From Fragilaria crotonensis (taxonomy: Eukaryota; Bacillariophyta; Fragilariophyceae; Fragilariales; Fragilariaceae): a stretch of 35,913 nt of DNA. Each line of letters starts with the position of its first letter. Position 1 is the first letter of the stretch. Shown piece by piece: positions 20,159-32,338 of this stretch. A model generated the notes under the pieces. The model saw nothing but the letters and a program-made list of their open reading frames with translations. It ran no database searches and was not told where the DNA came from. Made by a program: the position numbers and the translations under genes. Location: assembly GCA_022925895.1 (NCBI GenBank), contig JAKSYS010000644.1, positions 1 to 35,913 of the forward strand, in the 5' to 3' direction.

Positions 20159-21478
20159 CTAGCGTTTCTCCCAATATGACTTCAACGATCTCATCCCTTT
20201 GGTTGCTAACTTAGTCGCCCGCTTTATACTTGTCCTTAAGATCGGTTCATTGATCTGAAACCATGTTTTGATATGCCACGTGGGCTTAACTTCATGGTCA
20301 CGGATATCAGCCATCAATAGTTCCCGAGCCGTCGGTTCATACTGATTCCGCAGCGCATACAACTCTCGCAACGTTTGCAAAGCGTTCCGCCTGTCCACCA
20401 GGGCACTTAACCTCGCGTCTGCACCATGTAAATCATTATTCCGACTTTCCCATAGTAAATACCAGTTGTCCCACAGTTTCTTGATAATGGCGACTTGCCA
20501 CTTGCCACCTTTGCAACTTTTCTTCGGGTTAGGCCGCGTTGCATAATGCGCATCCTGCAAATCCACCCATGCCCAACTGAATCGTCCGAGAAAGATGTGC
20601 TTCCAGCCGATCTGGTTTTGTTGTTGTATAAGGAGTTCGTACTCATCATCGTATATTGCGGTTTCCAGTTGATATGACGTGGGATCAGCACATTCCAACC
20701 AACCTCGGATTCCATCCAACAGTATCGCTCGTAGACCAGGACGAGTTTCCCATTTATCACAAGTCTTACCAAGAACCGTTATTAGAGTCGCTCTCCACGC
20801 CGCTCGACTCGAATGAGGACATCGCAAAATGTGTTCCCAATCCTCATCATGACACGGACATGCCGGGCAACCTCTTCGACTGGGATCGCGTCGATGCTGG
20901 AAGTGATTAGTAGGAAGAATACCCTGAACGAGCTTGATGAAGTGATCGCGGCGCTGAATCTGATTGTGTAGACATGTGGCATGGGCTTTCCAATTGATCC
21001 TGTCCGTTGTACTGGGCTTCCATCCATTGCGGGATTGTAGATGTGCCAGCAACGGTGCATACGTTGCTTGATATCGTATCGCCGATTTGTATTTTGTCGT
21101 GACGGTACCTTTTGGAGTAACCAAATGCACTCCAGCTCCCTCCACCAACAAAGCGTGGGGTCGTATCATCCCGAACTCGCGTTGGAAAGTATTTGCCATT
21201 GCGTCAGCGTCTACATTCAATTGAGCCATGAGATTCAATCGTTCATAAGCGACCTTGCGATCTTGGTGACCTCTGACGTGTTCTAAACTAAGCCCCGGCA
21301 TTTCGTGAAGCAACCGTCGAATATTAACAATAAGATCCGATTCCGGGCTCAGGGGATCGAGCGGAAGTTGCTCTGATCCGGCTCCGACTCCGTTGCCTCC
21401 GCCACAGTCAGCTGTCTTTTGATGCCCAAAACTGTCTCCACCAGACTCAAACTGTCCGTCGCAAGTGTCCCTTGCCAC
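20159..21478 (-). pseudogene. LINE-R ORF2, RNase H end and C-terminal zinc motif
   Basis: After a frameshift near 21360-21420 this frame carries the end of RNase H (HVRGHQDRKVAYE, then VDADAMA with the last catalytic Asp), then the zinc-type motif CPACPCHDEDWEHILRCPH typical of the C-termini of many LINE polyproteins, then a Trp-rich tail (LWESRNNDLHG) ending SYWEKR and TAG. A related tail is found in the fragment at 30654-31236. RNase H removes the RNA from the first-strand hybrid. Confidence 0.88.
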
Positions 21479-24465
21479 GGTTCATGTTGATAAGTAAATT
21501 CTGCAAGGCGTTTCAAAAAACACAACATCGCCAACAACCCATACGCTTCAGACCGGTATGAGTTTGGCGTGGCGCCCGGCGCAAGACCCATCCCTTCTGC
21601 TGTCCGTTCACCCTGGTCCGTACTCATCACCCATCCAAATGCCCCCATTTGCTTAAGCCATACAGACCCGTCGCTGACGCCTCGCACACCGTGTGACAAG
21701 GCAAGTCCAACCGTGAATGGATCCGTTGTCATAGCTGTGCGTACCAATAATTCGTATTCCCACGGCTCAAGGTCTTCAATATATTGCTCGAACGTAGCAA
21801 TCTGCGGTTTCCGGGGAGAGGTAAAGACAGTGCTCCGAGCAATCACCGTCCATTCTACCTCCTCCGTGACTTCACGAACCTCAACCGGAACCGCTTCATG
21901 AGGGATGTGCTGCCACTCACAATATCCACGAGTCTGTCGGTATCTGTACTCCCCTTCTTGTCTTGACAGGTCACAGATCATATAGTCTTGACCATCTCGA
22001 ATCCATAAGCGATTGCGTAATTGATATGCTGAATGGCTTTGTCGAAGCTTGTTGATTTTTGTAAGCCATGGACCTAAGGCCTGGTACAACTTCCCGGAAG
22101 CATCGCTCCACAGTAGATTCGCACGTTGCCACAATTTCCACTCCAGTGAAGACGGTCGTTTTTGATGTATCCACATGCCATGAGTACAACTGCTGTTGTG
22201 GGAGAACCTCCCTTCGTATTTCGCCTGATCTAGATAACAACCGGAAACGTCCGTGAGATCAGAGATGGTTTGCGCCTGAAGATAGAGACGACAATAATTG
22301 AGGCGCTTGATCTCCGATGCAGAAAACGTGTTAGCCTCCAAAATGGCATCCATAATATGACTGTCATGGCATCGTTGGAGTGTTGGAATGCCCGGAGTGT
22401 CGAGTTGAAGACATGATTGTATAGAATGTAAAAACTCCCGTAATGAAGCGAGCCACTTCGATTCCAAATGTGGAAGGTTTGTGTCAACCTTTTCCAGAAA
22501 CGAGTATGATGTGCCAATCTGATACTGAAACCAACCCACCGCTATACGTAGCAACTTTCCAGCCGTTGAGTTTAATCTCCAGTTCCGAAGGAATAATCCA
22601 ACCTGTCCAATGCCTTGTTCAACATAAAGGTGTCTGAAATTGGCGCCGCCTAACTCGAGCGGTCCGTAGAGGATCTCACGCTTGGTGTGACGATTGAAGC
22701 CACATCTGGGAACTATGATAGACATCGCTTTACGTTGTACCTGATCCAGTCGTTTCTTCGTGAGAGATGAGCACGCTAATGGATAACCAACACTCGGGAG
22801 ATAACACGCATAGTAAAACGTCCATGTTTCAAGTCTGGTAAGGGGACATGTCCACAGAAACGACGTAATCTCATCGCTCTTCGATCTTAATCGCCGGAAC
22901 TGTTCGTTTTGATTACCGACTGGTGCCTTATAATGACCCAGTGTCTTATGTGCCTCATAAGGTGACAACAAAGGAAGTTGATATGTTTCCTCTGTAGACC
23001 TGTCAATGACTCGTAACGCTGACTGGTGTGCAGATTGTTTCGGTGCCAAAAACGGTGCACCCTGCGTTGTGAACCACCAATGAAGTACTTGACACGAACA
23101 TTTGGATAATTCTAACGCCCCACCACTCAAATAAAGTAAATCGTTCCACAATTGTGCGTTCTTCTGTGTGCTCTCCAAGATACCTTGCAACGTTTCATCC
23201 GATCCTGGCGCCAGGAAATTATTAACTTGTCCATTACAATCATCAACGAACGCCACAAGACCTAAAGACACGGACGTGGATTCATCCGGCGAGTAATACA
23301 TTGCCGGCGTCGCCACCGTATCGTATGCATCCATGAGACAACTCGACAAAAAACACCAAATCGCTGGAGAATTAGCACTGCCTTGTCCAGTGCCATAAAT
23401 GGGTGCATCGACTGTATGAGAATAACCCGTAGGTGCAAGGCCCAACTCCGTACGAACCCGAAACTCCGCCTTCTCCAAGGTTAAAGCATTTGCCTGCGTC
23501 ACTGATAAAGGAACACCAAACTTCCGGCTCACAATCATTGCCTCGTTTTGAATAATCCGATCAAAGCATGCCCGTGCGTCATAATTGATAAGAGCAACAG
23601 ACCTCCGCGTCGCCCGTGAGATCTCACACTGCAATTCCTCAATAAAAACCGGATCGGTTGCATTACGTTGCGGTCTAGATCCATATTGTCCCTCATTCAA
23701 CGCCGCCAAAGCTTCTGCCTGGTACATTTGAATTCTCCACTTAATTCCCAAAGCAAGATTAAAATCCGCCTCATAAATGTGGATCACCCGCGTTCTATGC
23801 AACCGCACATTGTCCTCATCCTTGAAAAGGATTGTGTTGGCAATTGTTTGCCATCTCTTGTAGGAGTACCCTCGTTCGAGCGCGTAGTTTAGCAGAGCCA
23901 AGTGTAGATGTAGTAGATCAGTTTGCATCATGTCTAATTCTGCTCGATTGGCTCGGAACTCCGGAGTCAACTCCTCGTCTGGTAACTCTGAGGAGTAAGC
24001 ATGTCTCGCGATCAAAGCCTTGTAGTGACCCAAATGCAATCCTGACGGGGACGTTGTCGTGGATTCCGACCACACACGCAGTTTGCTCGTGAATTCTTCT
24101 AAAGATATTGTAGGGAACGAGGGAGTTGCGGCCATTTCGTGCACTTGTTCCAAGTGCTGGAGGAGGAGTCTCACATTTTTACTCACTATGTCATCCTCGT
24201 CCGGTTGATGTTGATAATTGCCTTCAAGAATTTGTGTACTCAATGGTTGATCTCCACAGAAGCCTAAATTGTCGAGGAGTGGTGGTACAGTGAAGGGAGT
24301 TCCTTTGGCCTGTCCAAAATGTTCTCGATTTCGTTCCTGTAGTAACCGAACAATCTCCGTGGGTACGTCGACTTGTCGCCACTCAGTGCACGTTTTGGGG
24401 TCATGATCTGGATGCAGCGGAATTTCAATACGCGTTACTCCCTGGCGTATTCGATTCTTCCTCAC
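21349..24465 (-). pseudogene. LINE-R ORF2, reverse transcriptase and start of RNase H
   Basis: A 1038-codon uninterrupted frame. RT motifs: HLGHYKALIARH, YDARACFDRI, GTGQGSANSPAIW, and the catalytic FVDDC (FVDD at 23239-23250). Thumb region LGHYKAPVGNQNEQF; FNRHTKREILYGP. RNase H starts with VSDGSVWLKQMGAFGW (first Asp), SYRSEAYGLL (Glu) and LATDSLSLVE (Asp). The listed first codon is GTG; the true start is the ORF2 ATG at 26147, with a one-base A-run slip near 24510 (AAAAA where AAAAAA would keep the frame). Confidence 0.92.
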
Positions 24466-26147
24466 ACCGCTGATCTTTCGAAATAGCTGTTTGATGTCCT
24501 CGGCTTTTTCATATGTCGTAACCTGGTGGCAGCTTCTTTATCAGCTTTTTTCCCCGACTTTTCGAGTGAGTCAATTTTCTGTTGACGTTCTTGATCACAG
24601 CGTTCATAACTCGCAGCAATGATTTCTTGAATAGTAGATTCTATTTCGCGAATTGCCGCGGTACAGTCACGCACTGTGCGAGGCAACGGCACTGGTGATG
24701 AGAGTTTGGCCATTTTGCCTGCCAGAATACTCGAGTGATCATACTTCGTTCGAAGTGCTGAACGATGTTTCTTTAAAATGTTGACCTGCTTTCTGGCTTC
24801 CGCTAGTTCAACAGACCATGCAGGTTCTCCAAATTTTTTCACTTTGGTTGCCGCAGTGAGACTTGCCGCCAGCACATCCTGGTCCAGTCGTTCTGCAAAG
24901 GCATGTCTGTTACCCGGTTTTGACAACTGTACACTTCGATCGAATGCATTATGATGCTGAAAGAGGATTCGATGCTTCTCCCGAATATAATCCGTCACCT
25001 GCTGTATGTTACTGGACGACAAGTCTCTCGCCTCCGATGATACCAATTGTTGAGTACTTGAACCAAAAAGCAAGTTCGTGTCAAAGTCAAGAAAGAACCC
25101 ACGATGATCGGACACCACATGCGCGTTAAACTCTTCGTATCCGGCTGAAACCAGGGCTTCGCTCACGGAGGAGCTTGCCAGAGTATAGTCCAACCGTTTC
25201 GTTCCTCTTGCGTACGTGGCCGGTGGATCAAGCGAATGTCTACATGCCATTAGATCAATTAGACCAAGTTGTCCCGCAATCTTACTCATGCCATCGGGAT
25301 CAGCACCAAAAGTTTCATTGAAATCTCCAACCACTAATAATAACATGCCAGCTGCAGCATATGTTTGGAGGGCTTTCAATAAATCGCGCCGAAACGCCGT
25401 TCGCGGATTGAGAACCGGGTCCTGTGCTAAGCGGAGTAAACTTGCTTGTTGCGCCGCCACTGTGATAGTACCTGGGCTCACTGTCTTATCCACTGGTTGA
25501 TACACCGAGAAGACCGCGATCTGCCGTGCTCGTTTGCCCGAGAATTCCTGAACTACCCACCGTCCCCACGGATCTCGATTTTGACGAACCACTCGACTCA
25601 TCAGACTATCGACCGTCAAGATCATAGTGCCCCCTGGTTTATAAGAGTTTTCCACCGTGATGGGTGTTGTTCCAAATGATATGCGATGTTTCTGCCAGTG
25701 TTGCTTTGCAGCTTCGAATAGTACGCTCCGAATCCTGAATTGTGTGGTGTCCAGGTTGTGTTCCTGTCCGCAAAATATATCCGCTTGAACTTCCTTGATT
25801 GACCGACAAATATCATCAAACGTTCCGCCTCGCCGATCAATAGAAATACCGTTTACATTAATTGAGTATAGTCTCGTGATATGCACCTGTTTGGGTCCTA
25901 GTGCATCTCCCCACGGCACATTAGAACGAACGTTTGAGGTTGTGATAGCCTCTGTCCTTGCGGACGAACTGTCCGCGTTTGCTGTGGAGAAGAGCTGTCG
26001 CCATTGTAGCTTTGCCCTTTCCAAGATGGTAAGGGAAGTAAGTGATGAGTGTTCCGGGGTCTGGTTTTCAGAACCTTGAGGTGCATCTTCCGGCGGTATC
26101 AAAATTTCCCCCGCAGATGCAAGCGATGTATGCAATCGTTGACTCAT
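24462..26147 (-). pseudogene. LINE-R ORF2, APE-type endonuclease
   Basis: Starts at ATG 26147, whose A is also the last base of the ORF1 TAA (TAATG). Motifs: SINVNGISIDRRGG, CGQEHNLDTTQ, AVFSVYQPVDK, LLVVGDFNETFG, RLDYTLASS, VVSDHRGFFLDF. All APE-family catalytic positions are present. A linker of about 200 residues follows. The frame is lost near 24520 through a single-base deletion in an A run. Confidence 0.92.
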
Positions 26148-29033
26148 TACGTGGCATCCCGCCCAGCCGGATCACTTGAGTTAGTGTATTGAGCGTCCGG
26201 GGGGCTTGGATTTTGCTGGGGAGTTGATAACGGCAGTTGAGAGTTTGTGTCCTCAGGTCGGTGGTCAGTAACTGAGTTATGGGCACCTGTGGTAGTATCT
26301 TCGACGTTGGGGAGTTCATCGTCAAATAGCTGCATTTGAACATCGTCCAAAGCCATTGGAGAAGTCTCTGCCCTTGAGTTCTGCTGCTCTTCATTCTTCC
26401 TTGTTTTCTTCTTTTCCGGAGACCTGCGATACCTAGAGGATCCATCACCAGAGGCTATGGATCGACTATCACCTGTGCCGGGAACAGTTGTACCATCGAC
26501 CTCTGGAATTTGCAGGGCCATGTGTGACAGTGGTATCTGAATCGACTGTTGGACTCCTGTGAACGGTAAGACGCCCGACGCAGCAGTGGTGAAGCTCGCT
26601 TGATGCATTAATGTGTGAAGCATAAGACGCATGCTTTCCATAGTTATGTTGAAGCTCGCAAACTGTGTTTGAAGTCCAGCCACAGTGTGCGTCATCTCCG
26701 TTATTGTTTCCATGGTTTCTCTCAGACTCTGTTCGTTTGCTGCCAACCTATCTGACGAATCTTGTGTAGCCTCCCGGTTCGATCGTAAGAGTTCTCTACA
26801 TTCCCTCATCTGATTTTCCAACTCTGTCATTCTTGTTGTCGTGGACGATCGTAACGTATTGGTCAAGGAATGAGTAGAAGCTGTATCTGCCCGCTCATCA
26901 ATCTCGTCCAACAAGGTAAGGCTGCTGATCTGCGACGATTTCCCTTTGGTTTGTGATTTCGGGTTGGGTTTTCCCTTTGGCGAAGCTGTGGTACCTGGCA
27001 TTCTTGCCGCCTCAATCGAATAGTCTTTATCTCCTGGTGGTCGTTTGACTAGAGACGGCCACTGCGGACTGTTATCTCTGTTGACCGTGTCTTGCGGCTT
27101 AACTGAACTTGTTTCTTTACCCGCAGACTCAACAACCGAAGGCGACTTAACCGAGGGCGGGGCTTTACTCCAGATGTCAACAGATGACAATTTTGCCATG
27201 AAGTCTAAGTTTGTTTGGACAGTGGACGTAATATGAATTACGTCTGGCAAATCAGGAATTCTCACGATATTTCTCTTCTCTGTGAGAAATCGGTCGCAAT
27301 CTTTCCTTATATTGCATCACCATTGACTTTATTTCTGTTGCGTAGGCTGCGGGGGCCATAACATAGGCAGTTTTGGAATTCTTAATACCATTGACCACGT
27401 CACATTGAGCATGAGTCTCTCCATCGACTCGCCGGAGTGATAACACCCAATCACGAGTCGACCTTTCGATTGTTGTTCCATCCGAAAAATATTCAATCCG
27501 TTTCAAGTCTAATGTTGTGACCAGTGGCGCCAAGGAGATTGGCCTTAAGGCTCGAATATACTTTTCGTGCATTTGGAAGTGATTATCAATTTGATCGGTT
27601 GACATGTTTGCAAAGGTATATCGAGGAAGAAAAACAGCTGTCTGGTGCCCGTTTAAAATCTTTGAGAGCCCTTGACAAAGCTCAGCCACCTGCTTTTCAC
27701 CACAGTACACCACTAAATGAGCAATCGACTTGTCTGTCGGAGTCTTCCGATGGAGGCGAATATCAAAATAAGGTAGTGTGTCCACCATTCGAGACCGGAG
27801 AAACTGTGTGTACTTGTGACGTAAGGTCATTGTCGGGTGTTTAAGCAATATGTAACCTGCCACAACAGGAATCCCCGCCTTGGGCGTGACATTAGACTCG
27901 TGAATCTTCAGATTGTTCAATTTCATTGCCGACTGGACATGAGTCGAGTTCCTCCACGAAATGGGATTCTCACTGAACGCAAAACGTACGGCGAATACAA
28001 TCAACTGCATTGTATGCACCTTCGTGATCTGGGGTTCCAAATACTCATCAAGATCAGAAACCGTCAACTCATGTACTCTTTTTGGATGGACTAGTTCAGT
28101 GCTGTCCCACATGTAGAAACATCCATCGGCTTCCATAAAAGTAATGCTCAACATTGCATGGATTTCCGAAAGGAGACGCTGTTTGTTGTCGGCCAGATCG
28201 TTGAACTCCTTCTGCACAAGTTTCCATTTAAACGAGATGCGATGAGCGCCGTCGTTGGTCATGAATTCATTACTTAGTGTAAAGGCTGATTGTTTAGCAT
28301 CCGACTCTGAGTTTGATTCGCCATCTACATCGAAAGTTGTATTTCTCAGTGACGTAGATGCCTCTTCTGGGTCCGATCTTGGAGAATCGCATTTGCTTCC
28401 TGTCATTGCCTCAGAGTCCGGAATACTAAATCTTGTCATTGTTTTACTGGGTAGTCCGACTTCCTCCTCTGTGATGGGACAGTTTGGCGTCGTCATTGGT
28501 GTCATCTTGACATTGCGTTTGTTTACACCCTTCACTGCCTTCCACAAACCTTTGTCCAGGTGCTTTGCGAAGTAAGCAATAATGTGCGGCCAATTGAAAC
28601 GCTCTGTGTCCATTTCCAAGGACTCTGGTGAATGCTCAAGCAGGAAAGGTTGAGAAACTTTGTTTGCCCACGCATATAGCTTAGGCGAGACGTTAAGTTC
28701 TCAATCCACATAAGACTTGTAATTAAACCATACAAGGCGGTGAAAACACAGTGGGTCAGAGTTACGCTGTCGCCAAATCGTATCGAACTCTTGTCCACTC
28801 ATCGCCTGGAATCCCAAGGACGTGAACCGATGCCAACTAGTCGGTGAAACTGAACGACGATAGCCATCATCATCAGCCTGCCTTTTTTCGAGCGCTGCTT
28901 TCAAATCACTATCGCGTTCGATCAAAACAGGGTTTGGAACGTAAGCGACTATAGTGAAACTGAACTCAGATGAGGTGATATCCAATGGGATATCGGAAGC
29001 GAAGAACGGCAACGGGGCCGTTCCTTCGGTCAT
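26147..29033 (-). pseudogene. LINE-R ORF1, RNA-binding-type protein
   Basis: Begins at ATG 29033 (ACCATGACC, MTEGTAPLPF). One frame runs to 27252 with a TGA at 28701-28703, then shifts near 27255 into the frame ending at 26147, about 960 aa in all. The N-terminal and middle part (blocks FVAYVPNP-like, YMWDSTELVHP, HPTMTLRHKYTQFLR, PYFDIRLHRKTPTDK) is a conserved-looking globular domain I do not recognise. The C-terminal part has a coiled coil (LENQMRECRELLRSNRE) and Pro/Ser-rich ends. No CCHC knuckle. Shared with LINE-L ORF1 over its end. Confidence 0.85.
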
Positions 29034-30478
29034 GGTGAACGGTGCGGAGATACGCAACAACTTCCTACTGTTTCTACGGATGTACGGTCAAAGGACAGAA
29101 CTCAATGTAAAAACTCGAAACTAGAAAATTGTGTGTGCCATGGTTAAGACAGCCACCCACGCCCGTTTTGACGAAGGTATGAATGATCTGACGGAACCGC
29201 CTCCCAACGCACGCCTCCTCCGACACCTGGCGAACGGCGACGCCATCAATCCCGACACTCTAGATGTTCCACCGCTCTCTTTGGAAGTTTCGGATGACCC
29301 CTTTGAACGCCTCGACGAGCACACGCAATCCATTGTCTGTGAGCACCCTACACTTGGTTTCGAGATTTCGGAGTGCCACATTCGCCGGCGCGGATATGTC
29401 TCTGGTATTGTTCCAAATACCTCTGCCGCGCGAATCCGCAATGTCCGCCGGCGATACATTGGCGCCTTCGTTGTGTCCGTAAACGGATCCAGCGTATTCA
29501 CTGGAGAGTCTGTCACCGACGCCCTCCGCACTGTTGTGGCAAGCGACTCTACTTCGTTCAGCATTGTATTCGCCCCCGACAGATACATACCTGTAAATGA
29601 GCGTCGACCTGCACAACCTCTCCATCTGGCCATCGATCAATTGAAGGTCATCCACGACATTCAACATGGTCCATCCTCCCTTGACCTGGACACCAACCAA
29701 TACATGCCCCTCGTCATCAGTTCCCTCAACACCACAACACACGGTACCGCTGCAGAACAAGAGCTTGGCAGTTTTACACGACGCAAACTACGCCGTCTAT
29801 CGAATTGGCCGGATTGGCAAGAGGCCGAGTTCAAACAATTAGATTCCATGGCGAAACAGCAAATGTATGGCTTGCCCGTGTTGCCTCCGCCCGACGCCAT
29901 CATCCTCCGACAACATTGGAACTACGCAATTAAAAGCGACGGTACCCGCAAAGCTCGCAACTGTTGTGACGGTTCCCCTCGTGCGGCCCCGCAACTGAAA
30001 CTAGCAAACACCTATTCGTCATGCATTGAGCAACCCTGCATGCGATTATTCTTTGCCCTGTGTGCACAGGAGGGATTCATCTGTTTGAAAGTCGACGCCA
30101 CCAACGCGTACGCAAACTCGCCTCCTCCGGAACAACCCACATTTGTTCGCATCGACGATCAGTACGCCGAATGGTACGAGGCTCGTTTTGGTTCCCCTAT
30201 CGACCGCTCCATGGTTCTGCCAGTTCAACATGCACTTCAAGGGCATCCTGAATCTGGCGCTTTATGGGAAGGTTTCGTTAACCGCGTGATCGCTCGCCAC
30301 GGCTTCTCCTCTACTACCCATGAGCGCAGCCTATACCACGGCGTGTACAAAGGGCAACGAATGTTGATCTGTCGTCAGGTTGACGACCTTGCCATTGGCT
30401 GTGCGAACTTGGATACTGTTCGGGAGCTTGTTGCCACCATCTGCAATGAAGACGGTATCGATCTCCGCGACGAAGGAA

Positions 30479-30495
30479 TTCTTACGTCCTTCAAT
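30479..30495 (+). repeat. 17-bp TSD of LINE fragment (left; right copy 31252-31268)
   Basis: ttcttacgtccttcaat at 30479-30495 and 31252-31268. Removing the insert plus one copy rejoins the Copia-B RT frame (LTSFN then GVDVE). Confidence 0.95.
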
Positions 30496-31251
30496 ATATA
30501 TAACCTAATTATAGGGTTAACACCGTCACAGTCCTTTTGTCAAAAACTACGTGTGTACCCCGGTACGGCAAACCTTTACAGGTCCGCGGAACCTACTAAT
30601 GTTTCAATCGTGTCTTCACGTCTGCCGAAAATCAATGTCTTCAATATTCGCCATCACTTGTGTCGGAAAAAATCTGTCATCCTCGTTTGGGTAGTACCAT
30701 CTAATTCAAATCGGGCTCTCGCCTTTCTCATATAATGCAGCCATCGTCGTCGTACCGAAGAGCTCGCGTTCACAATGTCACCAAGTGGTCGTTCGCAGAA
30801 ATGTCTATCGGCCGCGTTGACCATGTGGACTTGTTCGTGAAGTTGTGCGATTTCCTCCAAGTCAGGGTTCCGCAGTTGCTTGCATACTACAGACGTCGTT
30901 GAGTGTAGATGGTGGTTCCGAGCTGCCCACAACTGCGTGCTCAGGATATGGACGGCCTTAAGCACCTTCCGCATTGTATAACCTCCTCTGTTTTCGTTGT
31001 AGGCGCCTGAGTCTCCATCAGGTAGCGACGCCAGTTCACTCCAGGCAACCGAGAAAAAACCCGCGTGATGCAGCTGCCCACCCGATGCGAGTTTGTTGAT
31101 GGAGAGCGAGTTCGACATAGGGAATATGGTCCTTGGGTACCATGGACATGTCCACTGTCCCTGGCTCTTTGTTGATCCAACACAGAAGCTGGCTTTTCAG
31201 CGTGCGAGTGGCTGATGTCGCTCCGATTGCATCCATTGATTTCCGAAAAAC
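30496..31251 (-). mobile_element. 5'-truncated LINE fragment of a second LINE type
   Basis: 756-bp insertion in Copia-B RT. Minus-strand coding (31236-30654) matches the C-terminal tail of LINE-R (TRIGW, GFFLG, AWSELASLPD; LWAARNHHLHS). The 3' end is different: it has no T tract and ends with TTAGGTTATATAT before the TSD. So it belongs to a related but separate LINE family, or one with a different tail. Confidence 0.88.
30654..31236 (-). pseudogene. C-terminal ORF2 remnant of the truncated LINE
   Basis: Two overlapping frames: 31236-31036 (QTRIGWAAASRGFFLG) and 31118-30654 (ending MTDFFRHK), joined by a frameshift near 31085. Only the region after the zinc motif remains; there is no RT, RNase H or endonuclease. 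The last ~158 bp before 30496 are 3' UTR. Confidence 0.8.
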
Positions 31252-32326
31252 TTCTTACGTCCTTCAATGGTGTTGACGTCGAGCAAAGTAACCGCTATAC
31301 CAAGATTTCATGTGAGTCATACATCGATAAACTCCTCGCCCATTACGGATGGACTGCTGCGGGATCACGTGACACCGATTCATGACCAATCGAACCAATT
31401 GCAACTTCCACGGTACAGCAGATGTTCACCGACTACGAATCGGCGCCGATAGCAGGGTCTGCTGAGCAACTTGATCTTGAATCCTCGTCCGGTTTCTCCT
31501 ATCGTAGCGTCTTGGGTGCCCTAATCTACGCGTACGTTGTAGCACGCCCCGATATTGGTTATGCGGTGACTACTTTGGCTCGTTTCTCCGATCGCCCGGC
31601 GAAAATCCACTACGACGCCTTACGTCGTGTCGCACGCTACCTACGTATGACCAAAAGTTGGGGTTTATATGACTGGCGTCCGAAATGTCTGATGTCGCTC
31701 CCCGTCGGCGCCTTCCAACCCCCTCGACGCGGATCCATCGCTCCCCGTGTTTCCTGCACCTACACGCCCAACTGAACTTGCTGGTTACGTGGATGCCGCC
31801 CATGCTACCGATTTAGTCACCCGTCGATCCATCACGGGCCTCGTCTTTATGTTTTGTGGCGGACCAATTGCATACAAGTCCAAAATCCAGTCAACAGTGT
31901 CTACCAGTTCGACTGAAGCCGAGTTCATCGCTGCCGTACACGCCGCTAAGATTGCGAAGTATCTCCGCTCCATTCTCTCCGAACTCGGCTACCCACAATC
32001 GGAACCCACAATGTTGTATGAGGACAACGCCGCCGCGATTCTCATGGTCAATGCCAGTCGCCCGACTCCCCGGTCACGTCACATTGACATTCAGCATTTT
32101 GCCATCCAAGAATGGAAAGCACGTCGCGAGATCGTCCTTTCCCACATCCCTGGGATTGTGAACTCTGCCGATTCCCTTACTAAGTCCCTCGGGTCGACTC
32201 TTCACCACCGACATGTCCGTCGCTTAATGGGTCACTACGGCGCCCCATGGTCTCCGTCGCTCGCCTAACATTTTCTTTTTCTTCGATACACTCCTGTTGC
32301 TCATTGACCCGCTTTTTGATCCTGTC

Positions 32327-32338
32327 AATGGGGGAGTG
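32327..32338 (+). promoter_or_regulatory. Copia-B polypurine tract
   Basis: aatgggggagtg sits immediately before the 3' LTR start at 32339, where second-strand DNA synthesis is primed. The run of five G's is the core. Confidence 0.8.

Larger units (their letters stand above)
20032..29134 (-). mobile_element. LINE-R: full-length APE-type LINE with poly(T) 3' tail
   Basis: 9.1-kb insertion in Copia-B with a 17-bp TSD. In its sense (minus): 5' UTR about 101 nt, ORF1 (ATG 29033 to 26147), ORF2 (26147 to 20159; endonuclease, RT, RNase H, zinc motif), 3' UTR about 115 nt, then ...GATTTGG and a T run (A's at 20031-20040 on plus). Gene order is normal, so the tail really is T-rich in the sense strand. 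Disabled by a TGA at 28701-28703 and frameshifts near 27255, 24520 and 21360-21420. Confidence 0.93.
29152..32268 (+). pseudogene. Copia-B PDZ-like segment, reverse transcriptase and RNase H
   Basis: Continuation of Copia-B pol. Residues around 29353-29580 read like a PDZ fold (LGFEIS, then GIVPNTSAARI, VSVNGSSVF, LRTVVASDS, FSIVFAP). RT: VDATNAYANSPPPEQP (first Asp) and CRQVDDLAIG (QVDD at 30376-30387, usually YVDD). A LINE fragment splits it at 30495/31269. A TGA stands at 31383-31385 and a frameshift lies near 31700. RNase H: AGYVDAAHATD, RRSITGLV, STSSTEAEFIA, EDNAAA, RSRHIDIQHF. The protein ends at TAA 32266-32268, 58 bp before the PPT. Confidence 0.92.

Noticed and set aside
29131-30735. 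A complete independent RT gene starting at 29131
   Set aside because: The first bases are the LINE-R TSD and the frame simply continues Copia-B pol from 20031; its end at 30735 is produced by the LINE fragment insertion.
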